A stretch of 64,000 bases of DNA from Diplosphaera chodatii (taxonomy: Eukaryota; Chlorophyta; Trebouxiophyceae; Prasiolales; Stichococcaceae): NCBI GenBank assembly GCA_032358165.1, contig JAALGY010000023.1, forward strand, positions 496,001 to 560,000. Direction: 5' to 3'. The notes beneath the pieces were generated by a model. That model did not search any database, was not told the origin of the DNA, and saw only the letters and a list, made by a program, of their open reading frames with translations. Both the position numbers and the translations under genes were made by a program. Within the stretch, counting starts at the first letter, position 1, and each line of letters opens with the position of its first letter. This document shows, in pieces, positions 10,403-22,205 of the stretch.

Positions 10403-11592
10403 GCTGGCAGCACACGCAGCCGTCCTGCAGGGCGGTCCTGCGTTGTGGAGCATCCACTGTCAGGGTACAGGCTGCAGTCACCCATTACACAACGGCTGCC
10501 CGGGGATGGAGGGTACCATGCTGACTTGGCATCTGCATGCACAGAGGGGGTGGCAGCACAACGCAACGGCTACATACCGACTACAGACGCAGGATTGGCT
10601 GAAAGTGTGGCTGTGAGAAGCATACACCAACGCGATAGGCAGAGCACAGGCACTTCGTGACGAGAGAACGTGGCTCACTTGAACCGGGTAGTGCAATTGA
10701 TGACCCCCAAGGGTACGCCAGAAACGCCGCACGTGTCTGCGGCCGACTGCAGACTCCCTGGATGTGCGTCTGAGGACAACTGCCTGGTGATTGCTGCGCA
10801 GAAGCCCTTGTCGTGTTGCTGCACCTCTGCAATCCGACACCACTCCGAGACCAAAGCAGTCGTCCAGAGCCTGCCGGTCTGGCAGGACACGCTGTGCCAG
10901 AGGCCCACTGTGCCTGCAGGATGGAGATCACCCCAAAAAGGCTGTGCAAATTGCAGGTTTGGTGTAGGCAGGACGGTGGTGCATCACGTAATGCTGACAA
11001 GGGTGGAGATGCATGCACGGGGGCGACCCCTGCAGAATGCAGGTGCAACCTACCATTGTCAGCGGTACTGAGGTGTGCTGTGTCGTTCTGAGCTCTACTG
11101 ACCGATCGGAGCTCGCCTGTGAGCCCAGATAGCCGGCACGCTGACCGGTTACCCCTGACAAGTCTCGAATGTCTCCTGCTCCCAGACTATAGGGCCTCCG
11201 CAGCGTCGCCCGCAGAACGCATTGTGTGACACCTGACGCTTGTGCTTTGCTGTTGAGACAGCCACAGGCACGAGTCGACGACATGAGTTAAGCATCACAA
11301 AGATTTTTGATGGTGCTTGCAAGGTCGTGCAATCTGCAAGGTCGTGCCAGGACTGATAAAGCTCTGGTGCAGTAACGCTGAGCAGCTCCCCAAGACTATG
11401 TTGATCCCCTGACAAGTGAGGCCATGCATACCAAGCGTTACGCCTGATGGTAGACCTGAAAACCCTGGCAGATTTGACAACTTCGAGGGTGGCGCTGCCA
11501 CCCAGCATGCGCATCTAGCTGACAGCCTGGAGCGTGCCCATGACAGGGGGCGATCGAGTCAACGATCGTCAAGCTAGCAGCTCACCGCAGGA
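10403..11592. other. Divergent promoter region (PhyH-like / ZIP)
   Basis: About 1.2 kb between two divergent start codons. It contains a 13-nt direct repeat (11318-11330 and 11335-11347). No protein-coding exon could be supported. Confidence 0.4.
11318..11347. repeat. Short direct repeat, 13 nt, period 17
   Basis: TGCAAGGTCGTGC occurs at 11318-11330 and 11335-11347, about 250 nt upstream of the ZIP start codon. Confidence 0.7.
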
Positions 11593-13990
11593 ATGGTCAC
11601 GCTTTGGATGTTTGATGCGGGCGCTGCCGCGGTGCTCGGCGTCACGGCGCTTGCCGGTACAGGGCCTCCCTGCATGCTCTGGCGCCGCTTTAGCCGGATG
11701 CAACTGTGCCATGTGCTGCAGGCGATGTCGTGCTTTATGATCTGAGCCTGGATGGTATGCCTGACATGTCACCACACCGTTGATGTGCGGGGCAGGGGCA
11801 TACCTGCCGGTGGTCCTGGCCCGGCGGGGGCAGGCGGCCGGTACCCGCAGCGTGGGCTTCGTTCTCGGCAACATGCTGTCATGCGGAGGTGACTGCACAA
11901 TGCTCTCCTCAGAACATAGTCTGCTCTCCACTGCTGGTGTCTCTTGCTTATCCTCAGGAGCACACAGCTGCAGCGCAGTGAGTGGAACAGGGTGCGAGTG
12001 CAATCCCATAACACTCTCGAGTGCTGCCACCCTCCAGTCATGATCGCCGCCGGCTTCATCGGACTGCTGGGCGAGGCAACCCTGGAGCTGGCGCCGGTGT
12101 CCAGCTACCCCCTGGGACCCTTTCTGGCTGCGCTCGGCTTCCTGGCCACCCTGCTGGCGGACTACGCGGCGCAGGCACTGGGCGGCGGCGGCCACGTGAG
12201 TGCAGCAGCCCTCGGCAGTGTGTCTTCCCCTGGGGGACGTGCAGCGTGCTGCCGGGTGCATGGCAGCATGTCAGCAGCAGAACCATGCTGCCGTGCCCAG
12301 AGGATGTGCACCTCAGGGGTGCCGGGCCTCTTGGTTGTAGGGCGAGCACATGCACGCGCTGCTGCATGGCCAGGCGGTCAGCAGCAGCAGCAGCGTCGAG
12401 AAGTTCGGCGACAAGGACAGCGACGCAGGCGACACCACCCCGCAGCACGCAGGTGGCTCCTTGGGGTGTTTGTTGTGTATTTCGGTGACAGCCTATGATG
12501 TTGTGACCTCACACGAGCTCCAGCTTGGCGTGACATAGCCGCTGGCTCCTGCTCACATGCAGTCGATGGTGGCTGCCTGCGCAGGCAAGCAGCCCAGGAG
12601 CGACTTGGAGATGGGGGCACTCGAACGACCGGGGGCCAGCTCCGTGCGAGGCCGCCGGCCCCAGCAGCCGGCAGGTCAGCACCGTGACTCCTCCTGTAGC
12701 ACTTGTGCGACATGCACGACTGAAGCAGCGGCCACAAACAGCACCTGGTGGCGTGCTACTCAGTATGCGGCCCACCTATCAGGCCGGTCAGCTGCGCGGC
12801 ACGGACAAAGTGCAGGGCGGCTGCATCCCAGCGAGGTTGAAGCCCAGCCAGTGGGCGCTCCTTGTGTTGACGACCTTTGTGGTGTGCTTGCAGATGGCTC
12901 AGTGGATGCGGCAGCAGGGTTTGCAGAGCCTCCAGACTACGCTGCAGCAGCCCGCGCCTGGGCGGACGAGCAAACGCCACGCACACGAGTGTCGCTGCTC
13001 GCGGCTGTCCTCATGACTGTGGCTCTGACGTTCCACTCGCTCCTGGAGGTGAGCTCTGGCAGGACCTGCTGCTCAGCACAGCTGCAGGCGGACTGCTGGA
13101 AAGGCTGTGCCCCATCTGTTCCGAGCCGCAGTGGTGGTCGTGCACGGGAACCATCACAGGTGAGCGTGTGGTGGCTCCCTCGCACACAATGCAGGGTAGC
13201 CCTCTAGTTGCAGCTGGGTGTGCGCGCCTCTGCATGCCAGATCTGCGGGTCTCCTGATGCAGGGGACTGCGTTGGGGGCGGCGCGGGATGTGGTGCACTC
13301 GATGCACATCTTTGTCGCCATCCAGGCGCACAAGGGGCTCACGGCCTTTGCGCTGGGGTGCTCCCTGGTGGAGTCCGCCGCGCCGCCGCTGCAGTTCTGG
13401 ACCCTGGTGCGCACTTCTGGAGCGTCACCCCCGGACTGTCTGTCCCCACGGTCGGCTGTTGGCCAATGAATCCACTGCTGGGACTGGCATGTGCGCCGGC
13501 ATGCTCAAGTGCCCTCACAACGACGAGGCCAGTCAGCCAGTTCAAGCATCGTGTGCAAATGCAGGCATGTTTTGCTGATCGCCCTCCCCTACCTCGCATG
13601 ACGGTGCCGCTGAACAGCATTATCCTCGGGCGTGTATGCAGGTGGTGCTGATGGCAAGTGCCACGCCAGTTGGCATCGCCTTGGGGGTACTGGTGTCGGG
13701 GCTGACCAGCAGTGCCGGCGCATCCATGCTGAGTGCAGTCGCAGCAGGTGCCAACCGCTCTCCGCACCCTCAATGTTAACATCAGATTTGTTTGTCCATT
13801 GCTGGAACATTACGGCTCTGTGCATGTGTAATTCTGTGACTGTTGTGGTCTGGCTGCAGGCACGTTCATCTATGTGGCGATCGTGGAGATCTTGCCGAAG
13901 GAGCTGGCCGATCCCGAGTACAAGGGCTTGAAGGTGCTCATGGTGTTCGTCGGCTTTGGTCTCATGGCACTGCTGGCTGTGTGGGCCTGA
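11593..13990 (+). CDS. ZIP-family metal (zinc/iron) transporter
   Basis: Nine exons: 11593-11656, 11796-11888, 12038-12195, 12341-12452, 12585-12674, 12894-13048, 13263-13406, 13642-13747, 13860-13990; 350 aa. The first transmembrane segment is AAAVLGVTALAGAYLPVVLA, followed by further hydrophobic helices. Between TM3 and TM4 is the usual variable cytosolic loop with a His cluster (GHGEHMHALLHG). TM4 carries the ZIP signature FHSLLEGTALGA, created across the exon 6/7 junction. TM5 carries VVHSMHIFVAIQAHKG with the second metal-site His residues. The protein ends AVWA, a short C-terminus as in other ZIPs. It imports divalent metal into the cytosol from outside or from a vacuole; the specific metal and membrane cannot be read. 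An in-frame stop just upstream fixes the ATG at 11593. Confidence 0.9.
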
Positions 13991-14251
13991 GGTGGCAGCG
14001 CAGATCTCTATAGTAGCGTTTTTCACACCATAAGAATGTTGCAGAAGGTGCATTCGAAGTAAGTGAAGAACGGGAAGCGTGATGGTACCAGTGGATACTT
14101 GCACAGTGGCAGTTGGTGCTTACAATGTGGCTGACGACGGGCCAACAAAGGGCGAGCCTTGATCACAGTAATCCGATGGCAACGAACAAACCACAGCAAG
14201 CTCAACAATCAAGTTTGGCCAGTCGGTGCTCTGGGCAACAGCGGAAACCCG

Positions 14252-15087
14252 TCACTCAGATTCCTCGACCGGGATCTCCTCCTCCTTCGTCTGCGGATCC
14301 GGGTCCTCCGGGTTGAAGTCCGCATCGTTCTTCTCCACCTGGGCGTTCATCTGTTCGCAGTGCACACACGACTTCAGTCATGGTTGGAAGCTGTCATGCC
14401 TCTGTGCGCACAGTGCTCAATGCTACGTGCTCAGATGTTGACCTTCAGTACTACATGATCCCTGCGAAGTATGTAAGCTGTAAGCAGTTCACAGACCCTG
14501 CAGACTGCCACCCAACGCGGTATCGTGCTGTGCTTGAGGATGATGCACAACCGTGGCTCACGTTCTCAGCATCGCGGTCTCCGGCCTCAACAGCCTCGAC
14601 GCCTGCCTTGTCGCCATCCTCAACGATGATGTTAGTCTCTGCAGCGACATACGCCATGTTCTGATATTGCTGCTTGTAGTAAACTTCGTCGCGGCGAGAA
14701 TAGCGCCTAACACCATGCACAGAACAGAAGGCTCGAATCATGGGCAGGGCAGCGTATGCCACGGCACTGATACACTGCAGCAACTCTGCACAGCTGGTTG
14801 CCTGTCAGGTGAACTAAATGGGCAGACAACATGGGCAGACAGTGCGCAGGCTCACCCTCGTCAGTCACCGGTGGGTCATCGTAGTTGGGTGTGCCGGTGT
14901 TGCGCTTGCCTGCGCTGGCTGCAAGTGGGCACAGCACGATCTAATCAGTTGCAGCCGCAGGGCACAGCACCTAGGGAACTGGCCAAAACCTGCTGTGCTT
15001 GGGGGCAGACGGATCAGAAAGCTGTCGGCAATGGCCCCGGTCAACACAACCCATGCATGCAGGTCGACGACAGCTCTCACCCGCCAT
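14252..15087 (-). CDS. Small acidic protein (about 96 aa), unrecognised
   Basis: Proposed exons 15087-15081 (7 nt), 14918-14856, 14683-14562, 14350-14252. The product starts M-A-A-S-A-G-K-R and contains GTPNYDDPPVTDE, VYYKQQYQNMAYVAAETN and a strongly acidic C-terminus (EEEIPVEESE). There is no signal peptide or membrane segment. The seven-base first exon and the AAG acceptor of exon 3 are inferred from phase; a TTAG acceptor at 14707 also exists but needs a different phase. The last two exons are well supported by codon quality. It could be a small chaperone-like or assembly factor, but I do not recognise it. It lies downstream of, and on the same strand as, RMT2. Confidence 0.5.
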
Positions 15088-15634
15088 TGTGCAGAGGGGG
15101 GACGCTGAAGAAGATCTCAAAGTGGTGGTCGATGATTGTCTGACTTTCGTATCAAATACCGCAGCTGCACTCAATATAATCGCGTGAATGCAGCAGGGAA
15201 AACGCTCAATGTCGACGCGTGCTTGAGTCGAGCAGTTGCGAAGCAGCGGCCCCGTCAGATCGGGGCCATTGATCGAGCTGGCATTCGGACCGCCGAGCGC
15301 GCCACGGTAGCCGCTGGCGCCGGCCCGAAACAGAGATTGTCATCATCTCGACGTGGCCGTCCCTTGCACGTGCTGCCAAATATCGACTGCGGTACCATCT
15401 TGTACGGGGTTGCCCCACCTCCCTCCTTCCATATTATGTGGAAACACGCTCGTTCCTCCTCTACCTTGACGACCACATGGCGACTCCTTCGCCATTCAGT
15501 ACATCGTCAAGGCTACACAACAGGTGCGCCAGCAGGGAAGTACGTACTATGTGGCCAGACACCGGCGTGCTCGGTGCCGCTGCTGTTATCATGGACTTCT
15601 GTTGCTGCTGCTGCTTGAGACCCCTGTGTCGGTG
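15088..15634. other. Spacer between RMT2 and the small acidic protein gene
   Basis: 3' UTR of RMT2 and promoter of the downstream gene, both on the minus strand. Open frames here (for example 15255-15476) lack splice-compatible or family support. Confidence 0.4.
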
Positions 15635-18339
15635 TCAGCTGCCTGGCGGATCCGCAGATGCTGCTAAACTGTTTTCTGTTGCTCCGCCTGGCTCTTGTTG
15701 GTCATCATCCTTCTCTGTGTCCCACTCCGCCACCGGCAGCAGGTAGGTGTCGAGCTGCCAGTACCTACGGACGCAGTAATAGGAGTCGATCGAGCGGATC
15801 CCAAACCCTTGCTGGGCTGCAGCAGGTCTCCTTGGGGCCTGCCCATCGGTGGCCCGGTTTGGCAGAACCTGGCATCAGCAGCTGTTGCTGCTTGGCAGTG
15901 CATTTACAGGCTGTAGGATAGCTGCTGGTGCACCTGAGTGCAACGCCCTTCCATGTCTCGGCATCCGCCACATTGATGGGCAGTGGCACCCACGTCACTG
16001 TCAGCCCAAGCCTGAGGGTGCACAACATGCGACAGCTCAGAGGGTTGACGAACAAGACCTGCCCTGTTTAGTGCGTTTCACTGTGTCCTGGAAGGTACAC
16101 TGGCAACAGGCTGCATGCTTAGTGCAGGTCACCTGGCGAGCTCAGCAGCCACCACACGGCAGCAGACCGAGTGGAAGAAGGCATTGTCAGCTGCGAGCCT
16201 GAGCAAGAGGAAAAGCGCGGCTTCCTATCATTCCTTACAGCTGCGAGTTGCGGATGCAGTATGCCCCAACAGCAGTGGCAGTGGGCTTCAGCAATCACCC
16301 ATACCCATTGAAGAAGGAGTACAGTCCCTCTGGGTTCAACAGCTGCGGCAGCGCCTGGTGGAACTCTCTGCACACCATTGCAGCATGCTTGCCATTTCAT
16401 GCTGCACCTTGTAATACGGCGCCAGAAGGGGGCAGGGATGAGGTTGGTCTCGCTGCTGCATGCAAGCCTCCTTGGACACTGATATCACAGACAGCATGCT
16501 CCTTACCTCAAGTCATCATAGTATTCGCCGAAGCTGCACCGCGGCAAGACAAGACTGGTGGCAAGCTGAGCAACATGACGTACATGCCGGGAAAATGCCG
16601 AAACATACAGGCCGCATGCGTGGACTTTGTGGCACTGCACATAGAGCTTGGCGCAGTGGATGCTGTGGTTGGCTCATAAGGCTGCGCACGTGTCAAAGAA
16701 AATGCCGTCGTAGGTGCCCAGCTGCGGCAGGACGTCCTGCCAGCGGCCGAAGACGATGCGCACCCCCGGCTTCTTGTCCCACCCTGCAGACAAAGTGCAT
16801 TTGGACCAGCAGTGGGCGATCTACCACATCTAGTCAGACTGTTAGACACTGCAGCCCCGGTAAGTGTCCAGAGCGCAGGGCGACTGTGAGCACTCCTCTC
16901 TGTCGGCCGCCAGCTGCAAGGCTGCCTGGTCTTTGCTGCCAGTGTTGTGCACACCTTCCGCCAGCATTCGTGCGTGCACCTCGGGGTGCGCCTCGATGAT
17001 GGTGTGGCTGCGCGGCGCGAGCTCCTGCGGCCCAAGCACTGGCAAAGTCGTGCAGACACACTTGCCATCGCGGCGCAACTGTGCACGTACACAACGATGC
17101 CGCCGATGGCGTCGGAGGCGACCAGTGGTGCGCTGCAGCCGCACCTGGATGGCGCAGTCCACGAGGCCCATGCCGAAGCCCACGTTCAGCACATCGCCCT
17201 GCGCGCCGGCCACCGCCTGCGCGTGCGCCCGCATGAGTGGCCCTGCAGCAGATACTGGGCACACTTGCAGCTGTGTATCAAGACCAAAGGTCCGGGGTGC
17301 ATGTCGTGCAACATCAGGCACCATCAGGTAGGATACCGCGAGATCCATACTGCTCTTGTCACATGCACAACAAGGCCATAGCCTGTGGGCGCCAGGATTC
17401 TTTGAGAGCGCTGGAACAAAGCCGCACCCTCCCAGGCCATCATGACGCCCCGCGCCTGCTCGTCCAGCAGCCGCTCGCCGTCGTACGCTAACCGCTGCTG
17501 CAGGAAGGCGTTGTTGGAGGGGCCCGCGGTGGCGGAGGCGCCCCGCTGCGCCGCCCCCAGCACCAGCTCCGCCCGCACCCCTGCGCCAGCAGGGTGAACA
17601 CCCAAATTCCTCGAATTCCGAACACTGAATACTGAGGTCTGACACATGACCCAGAAAAGTTTTGCGAGGTGTCAACGATCCCAGGCTGCTGCCGGGTGCG
17701 CCTGGACGGGTGCCCAGCTTCTCGCATCCACGGGCATGTGGATGCTGTACGGCAGCAGGGAAAGGTGAACCCAAATGCATTGCAACTACGGGGGTCGAAC
17801 CCGCTTCGAGGATGGCGCCGGCGGCGCCCGCGTGGTCCCCCTCCATTGCGCAGTCCCCGGCGCACCGCCCCCGCCGGTCGATGGCATTCCAGGGGGCGCC
17901 CGCCCCCAGCAGCGCCTCCACCGCCTCCGTGGCGCCCGCGCCCGCCGCCGCCATGAGCGCCGACTTGCCCGTAGCGTCGTCCTGCCGGCGGCAGGGTGCT
18001 AGCGTCAGGGCCGCGCTCTGTTGATGCATTGGCTGTTGCATCGGCTGGAACAGGGAGCCAGCGCCGACCCAATGGCACATGCTGCTTGTTGACAATTGAA
18101 AGGTGTGTAGGCTGCGGAGAGTTACGCCCTGCACAGTGCTGCAGACAGCGTCAACATGGCGCAGTCCATACCTGGGCGGCAGCATCTGCGCCCTCTGCCA
18201 GCAGGCGGCGCACTTCCCCGGCATCGCCTTGTCCGGCTGCGGCGATCAGCTGTGCATCAGAGTCTGCCCCATCTGCCTGCAGATCCTCAGCGCTGTGTCC
18301 TGCACTGGCACCGGCGCCTGCTGGCGCAGCGGCCACCAT
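15635..18339 (-). CDS. RMT2: Protein arginine N-methyltransferase 2 (RMT2 type) with N-terminal ankyrin repeats
   Basis: Eleven exons: 18339-18172, 17981-17801, 17580-17428, 17242-17145, 17024-16955, 16783-16690, 16533-16507 (27 nt), 16367-16305, 16198-16133, 16011-15934, 15764-15635; 375 aa, frame closed. Residues about 30-115 form ankyrin-like repeats (AQLIAAAGQGDAGEVRRLL; KSALMAAAGAGATEAVEALL). The methyltransferase follows: VMMAWEGPLMRAHA, the SAM-binding motif LNVGFGMGLVD, SHTIIEAHPEVHARM, IFFDTFGEYYDDLREFHQ and YSFFNG. The order matches yeast Rmt2 and its plant homologues, which methylate the delta-nitrogen of Arg in a ribosomal protein; the substrate here is inferred. The C-terminal tail is acidic and Gln-rich. 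The 27-nt exon encodes part of the conserved F-G-E-Y-Y motif, which makes the model convincing. Confidence 0.92.
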
Positions 18340-18695
18340 TGCGCTGGTGACAGCCTGGGCCGGATGAAGTGACGCTGCTACCTTTGGTTGCGTTGAGGAT
18401 GAGGCTGACGATGGTCAGTTCCTTGTTGATCACGGTGAACCTCTGGACTTCTACAGAGCACTTGCAGCATGAATGCTCAAAACTTGATGGACATGTGGAG
18501 CTGCGCCCTTGGTGCAACGCAGGTTGCAGGTCTTCGTGACCGCATCAGCGTGTAGTCGAACCAACACAATCACACAAGCTCTCCGAACTGGTGCTGGCAG
18601 GAGCAACATTTGCAGTGTTGTGCCTCGTCATCCTGCTGCTTGGCCCCCTGGGCGACCCTGCCCCTCATTGCCCGGTCGCCTTGCAGTGCAGCTCC
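18340..18695. other. Short divergent promoter (RMT2 / coiled-coil gene)
   Basis: About 356 nt between divergent starts; nothing else seen. Confidence 0.4.
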
Positions 18696-21593
18696 ATGAT
18701 GCGCCAGACCAGTCCAGCTGAACACTCATTTGTGATCATGGCGGTCGCCATCGTGTCGGACCGGCAGCTTGCGCTGTTTCGAAGCCAGGTGAGCTCAGCT
18801 GTAAAGATGAGGTGCAGCGATTCAAGGAAGACCCGAAAGCAACGCGAACCCCTTGGAATACGTCTTCGCATATCACATCATCTTCTGCCCGCCTCATCTT
18901 TACGCGCTGTAAGGCGCCCATGGCGATTCGACATCTCCTATGTTGCTGCGCTGGACGCCCCACTCCCGACGCACCTGGCCGCCGTCGCTCTGCAGATCAC
19001 GCAGGACCGGGAGCGCGCCAGCCGCGGCAGGAGCGCGGCCGACGCGAAGGCGGCGACGCGGCGGGCGGCCGATGAGAAAGCGGCGCAGTGGGCGGCGGCG
19101 GTTCTGGCAGACCGCGCTGCAAAGGCCCTGCAGCGGCAGCGGAAGCTCGCCGAGCTTGAGGCGCTGCGAGTGCAGGTATCAGTAGCCAGTTCTGGCCTCT
19201 GTAAGCACTTGCTTATGTAGCTATATTGTGCGACGCACGCCCTTCCACTGGCACCGGCGCCAGTCATTCTAATTGCATCCGCCTGCCAGAAAGTCTGCGT
19301 GTCCATTGTGCCATCGGGTCAAACCCACACTGTCGACCCACAGCAAGACGAGGCGGAGGCGGCTGCCGCAGCCCAGCAGCGCGGCGCAGCAGTGGAGGCG
19401 GCGCGCCGGAAGCAGTTCGCGCAGTGGGCCAGCGTGCGGGGGCTGCGCAGCGCCGCCGCCCTGGCGGAGGTGGACGTCGCCAGGCGCGCGCAACTGGCCG
19501 CCGGACAAGAGACGGCGGTCGCTGCTGCTGCGGCGGAGATGGCTTTCCTCCGCACGAGGGACACAGCCATCAAGGTGCTGCAACATGCCACACTGGATCC
19601 GCAGACATGTGTCAAAAGGTTGCCACTGCCGACATGTGCCTCGCATGGCGGGGTTTCGAGTGCGGTTTTCGACGCCGTCAACAGCAGCGTTCTCTGCAGA
19701 ACCTCAATTGCAGCTGGTGCATCCAGGCTGGGGAGGTGGCAGAGGCGCAGGCAGCGGCGGCGGCGAGAGCGGCGTCCATGGCACAGAAGGAGGTGCAGCT
19801 GCAGCAGCTGGAGGCCATGAAGGCCCGCATCCGTGCAGACAGGTGTACATGATCTGGGGCACGAGAGTTCACCATGCGCTGTATGGGTCAATCCCGCCCG
19901 TGCTACTGACGGACAATCAGCATACACCTCATTCGAGAAGCAGAGCAGCATGCTGATGTTCACCATCATGTGGTGTCGTGCTGCCATGCCGCAGGGCCGC
20001 CACGCGTGCTGCAGGCGAGGCTCTGGAGCTGCAGGCTGCAGCGGACCAGCAGGCGGCGCGGCAGGAGCAGGCGGCTGTGCGCCACAGGGCTGTGGTCGCC
20101 AACCTGGCAACAGCTGCCGCAAATGCAGAGCTGCAGGTGATAGTTAGGGCACTACGTGCTGCCCACCGACCACATACCACAAATGAGTGGGTGATTGTCG
20201 TGTACACAGGGACTCCAGCGGGTAGAATGTATGACAGGGTCAGATTCAGCAGGGCTCAATCGTGGGATCAATGCCTGCTCAGAACAGTCATAGGAGCATT
20301 CAGCGAGGCCACCTACTCCCGTCATGCAGGCACTGAAGCAGCAGGAGCACCAGCGAGAGGTGCAAGCAGACGCAGCCATTGCAGCCTACGCTCAGCGCAA
20401 GGACGCATCGGAAGCGGAACGGCGTCGGCAGCAGCAGGAAGTAGCGGCAGCAAAGGAAGCCGTCAGGCAGCGCAACATCACGGTCCTCGAAACCGCCTTC
20501 CTGAAGGTGCGATCATGATGTGGTCGACTGGCTCCCAGGGACAGTAAAGAGCTACTGCCCTACAGACAGCATGTACACATGACTCGACTATGTTGCTTTC
20601 TTTGAAGTTTCGATGTCCAACGATGCATCAATGCTGCGGGTTGCCAGAAGCGTGTGGGATGCAATGTGCAGGCGCAGCATGATCACGATGCCAAACTAGA
20701 CCGGGAGGTGCAGGAGGCAGCGGACACGGCAGCGGCAGAGGAAGGAGCACGGGTCGCCTGTGACCAGGCTGCCTGGCAGGCCAACACAGAGTGAGGATTC
20801 TTGGCATACTCTTTCTGGCACATCTCACTGTCACACTGTCCTTTGCTGGCCAAGGTTCTACCGGAGGCGCCATGATGTCAGGGTACAATGAATTTTTTCG
20901 CAGGGCTGCTATGTCTAAGATGGCAATGTGAGATCGAAGGAGCCCACTTCACACCTTTTTAAATCGCAGCCATGCTGCCCTGATGCAGACATTGGAGCGG
21001 GCAGCTGGCTGCACGGAAGCAGGCCGCCATCGTCTCCCGGCAGCAGGAAGCAGTAGAGGCTGCGGTGACAGCGGCTGCAGCTGCGGCCGCAGCTGCTGCC
21101 GACACTGCCAAGGCGGCGCAGCGGCTGGCGGGTGAGCGGCGGACGGTAGCGTACCTGGACCGCCAGATCAGCCAGAAGCAGCGGCGGGCGCTGGCAGCAA
21201 AACTGCAGGACGTTGAGGTGGGTGCAGCTGCAGTAGACCAGACGCGAAAGGTATCTCGGTCCTGTCGGTGCTTTTCGAAGTCAAAGGAAGGGCTTTCAGA
21301 TGCAGCATGCTGCTCTAACATCAGCTTTTGAGTGTGGTGCCGGCTGCACACCGTTACTCATTTGCAGCACTTGCTAGCGAACAGGGAGCACAGGTGGGAC
21401 GAGCACATGCTGCTGTCTGCAGGACGCAAGGGCGCGGCATCAGGATGCTGCTGAGCAATCGGCAGCCTTCGAGGCATATGCTGCGGAGGTCATCGCAGAG
21501 GCGGCGGCCGCCGGCAAGGCTGCCAAGCCGATGCAGCTGTACCTGAAGCATGCGCAGCGACCTGAGGGTCTCATGCCATCAGACGAGCTGTAG
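18696..21593 (+). CDS. Ala/Arg/Gln-rich coiled-coil protein, possibly TPH-domain cilium-type
   Basis: Exons 18696-18788, 18996-19175, 19344-19574, 19727-19842, 19995-20136, 20330-20506, 20672-20790, 20904-20927, 20989-21221, 21368-21393, 21423-21593; about 503 aa. Exons 2-7 agree well in phase; the 24- and 26-nt exons and the last junctions are weaker. Nearly the whole protein is charged helix (for example ERRRQQQEVAAAKEAVRQR, RQISQKQRRALAAKLQD), beginning with VSDRQLALFRSQ. This layout resembles trichohyalin-plectin-homology proteins such as the CFAP microtubule inner proteins of cilia, but low-complexity coiled coils look alike and I cannot confirm homology. The start may instead be ATG 18738. 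If the organism lacks flagella, the gene would be unexpected. Confidence 0.6.
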
Positions 21594-22205
21594 CGCAGCA
21601 CATCCAACATGGCATCGGAATGTCCACTGATAACATCAACCTGGACACCCAGTACCTGCATGAACATTGCTGCTAGATCCGTGGAGGCGACTTTGCTTGA
21701 CGAAATGCAGGGCCTTAGTGTGGACTGAAGTGCTACAGCTGCCGCTGCATGCGTATATACAGTCAACAGGTAACAGTCCGGTGTGCACATCAGCTGGGAC
21801 ACTGATGCTGTGCAGTGGCCGGGTTCGGATTGAGTATCAGCCTCGATGTATGAGGAGGGTCTGAGCAGTCATGACATCATCTATCATCCCCCAGATGACA
21901 GCCTGCACAATCCCTCATCAGCAGGTTACCTAGGATAGCTTTTGAATCAATGCAAACACCTGCAAGCAATGTCATGGCTCTATGTTGGCCTCAGCTGTAA
22001 AATTGTGCTGGCTACAGACAGTGCTGTGGCATGGAGGTCAACATCATGTGGTCCACCCTCGGACCATCGTCATGCTGCGTGCTGAGCCTGTTCATTCCTC
22101 GGGTTCACAGTTGCAGAGCCTTCCACTTGAAGCATAAACACAGTTTGCTCGCAACTATTCGCATACAAGCTTCGCAGCAGTCACTGCTCACGTGGGCGGC
22201 ATACC
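21594..22205. other. Intergenic region upstream of BTB gene
   Basis: About 610 nt; 3' end of the coiled-coil gene and promoter of the BTB gene. No further feature seen. Confidence 0.4.

Noticed and set aside
14684..14706. TTAG acceptor adding R-Y-S-R-R-D-E to the small acidic protein
   Set aside because: Requires a phase-2 donor not found in the preceding exon; kept only as an alternative.
17792..17803. tRNA B-box-like sequence GGTTCGACCCC (minus strand)
   Set aside because: It overlaps the RMT2 exon 2 donor and no A-box or cloverleaf can be formed around it.
16842..18224. Single 460-aa open frame on the minus strand
   Set aside because: It reads through several RMT2 introns in mixed frames; the spliced 11-exon model preserves all family motifs and phases.
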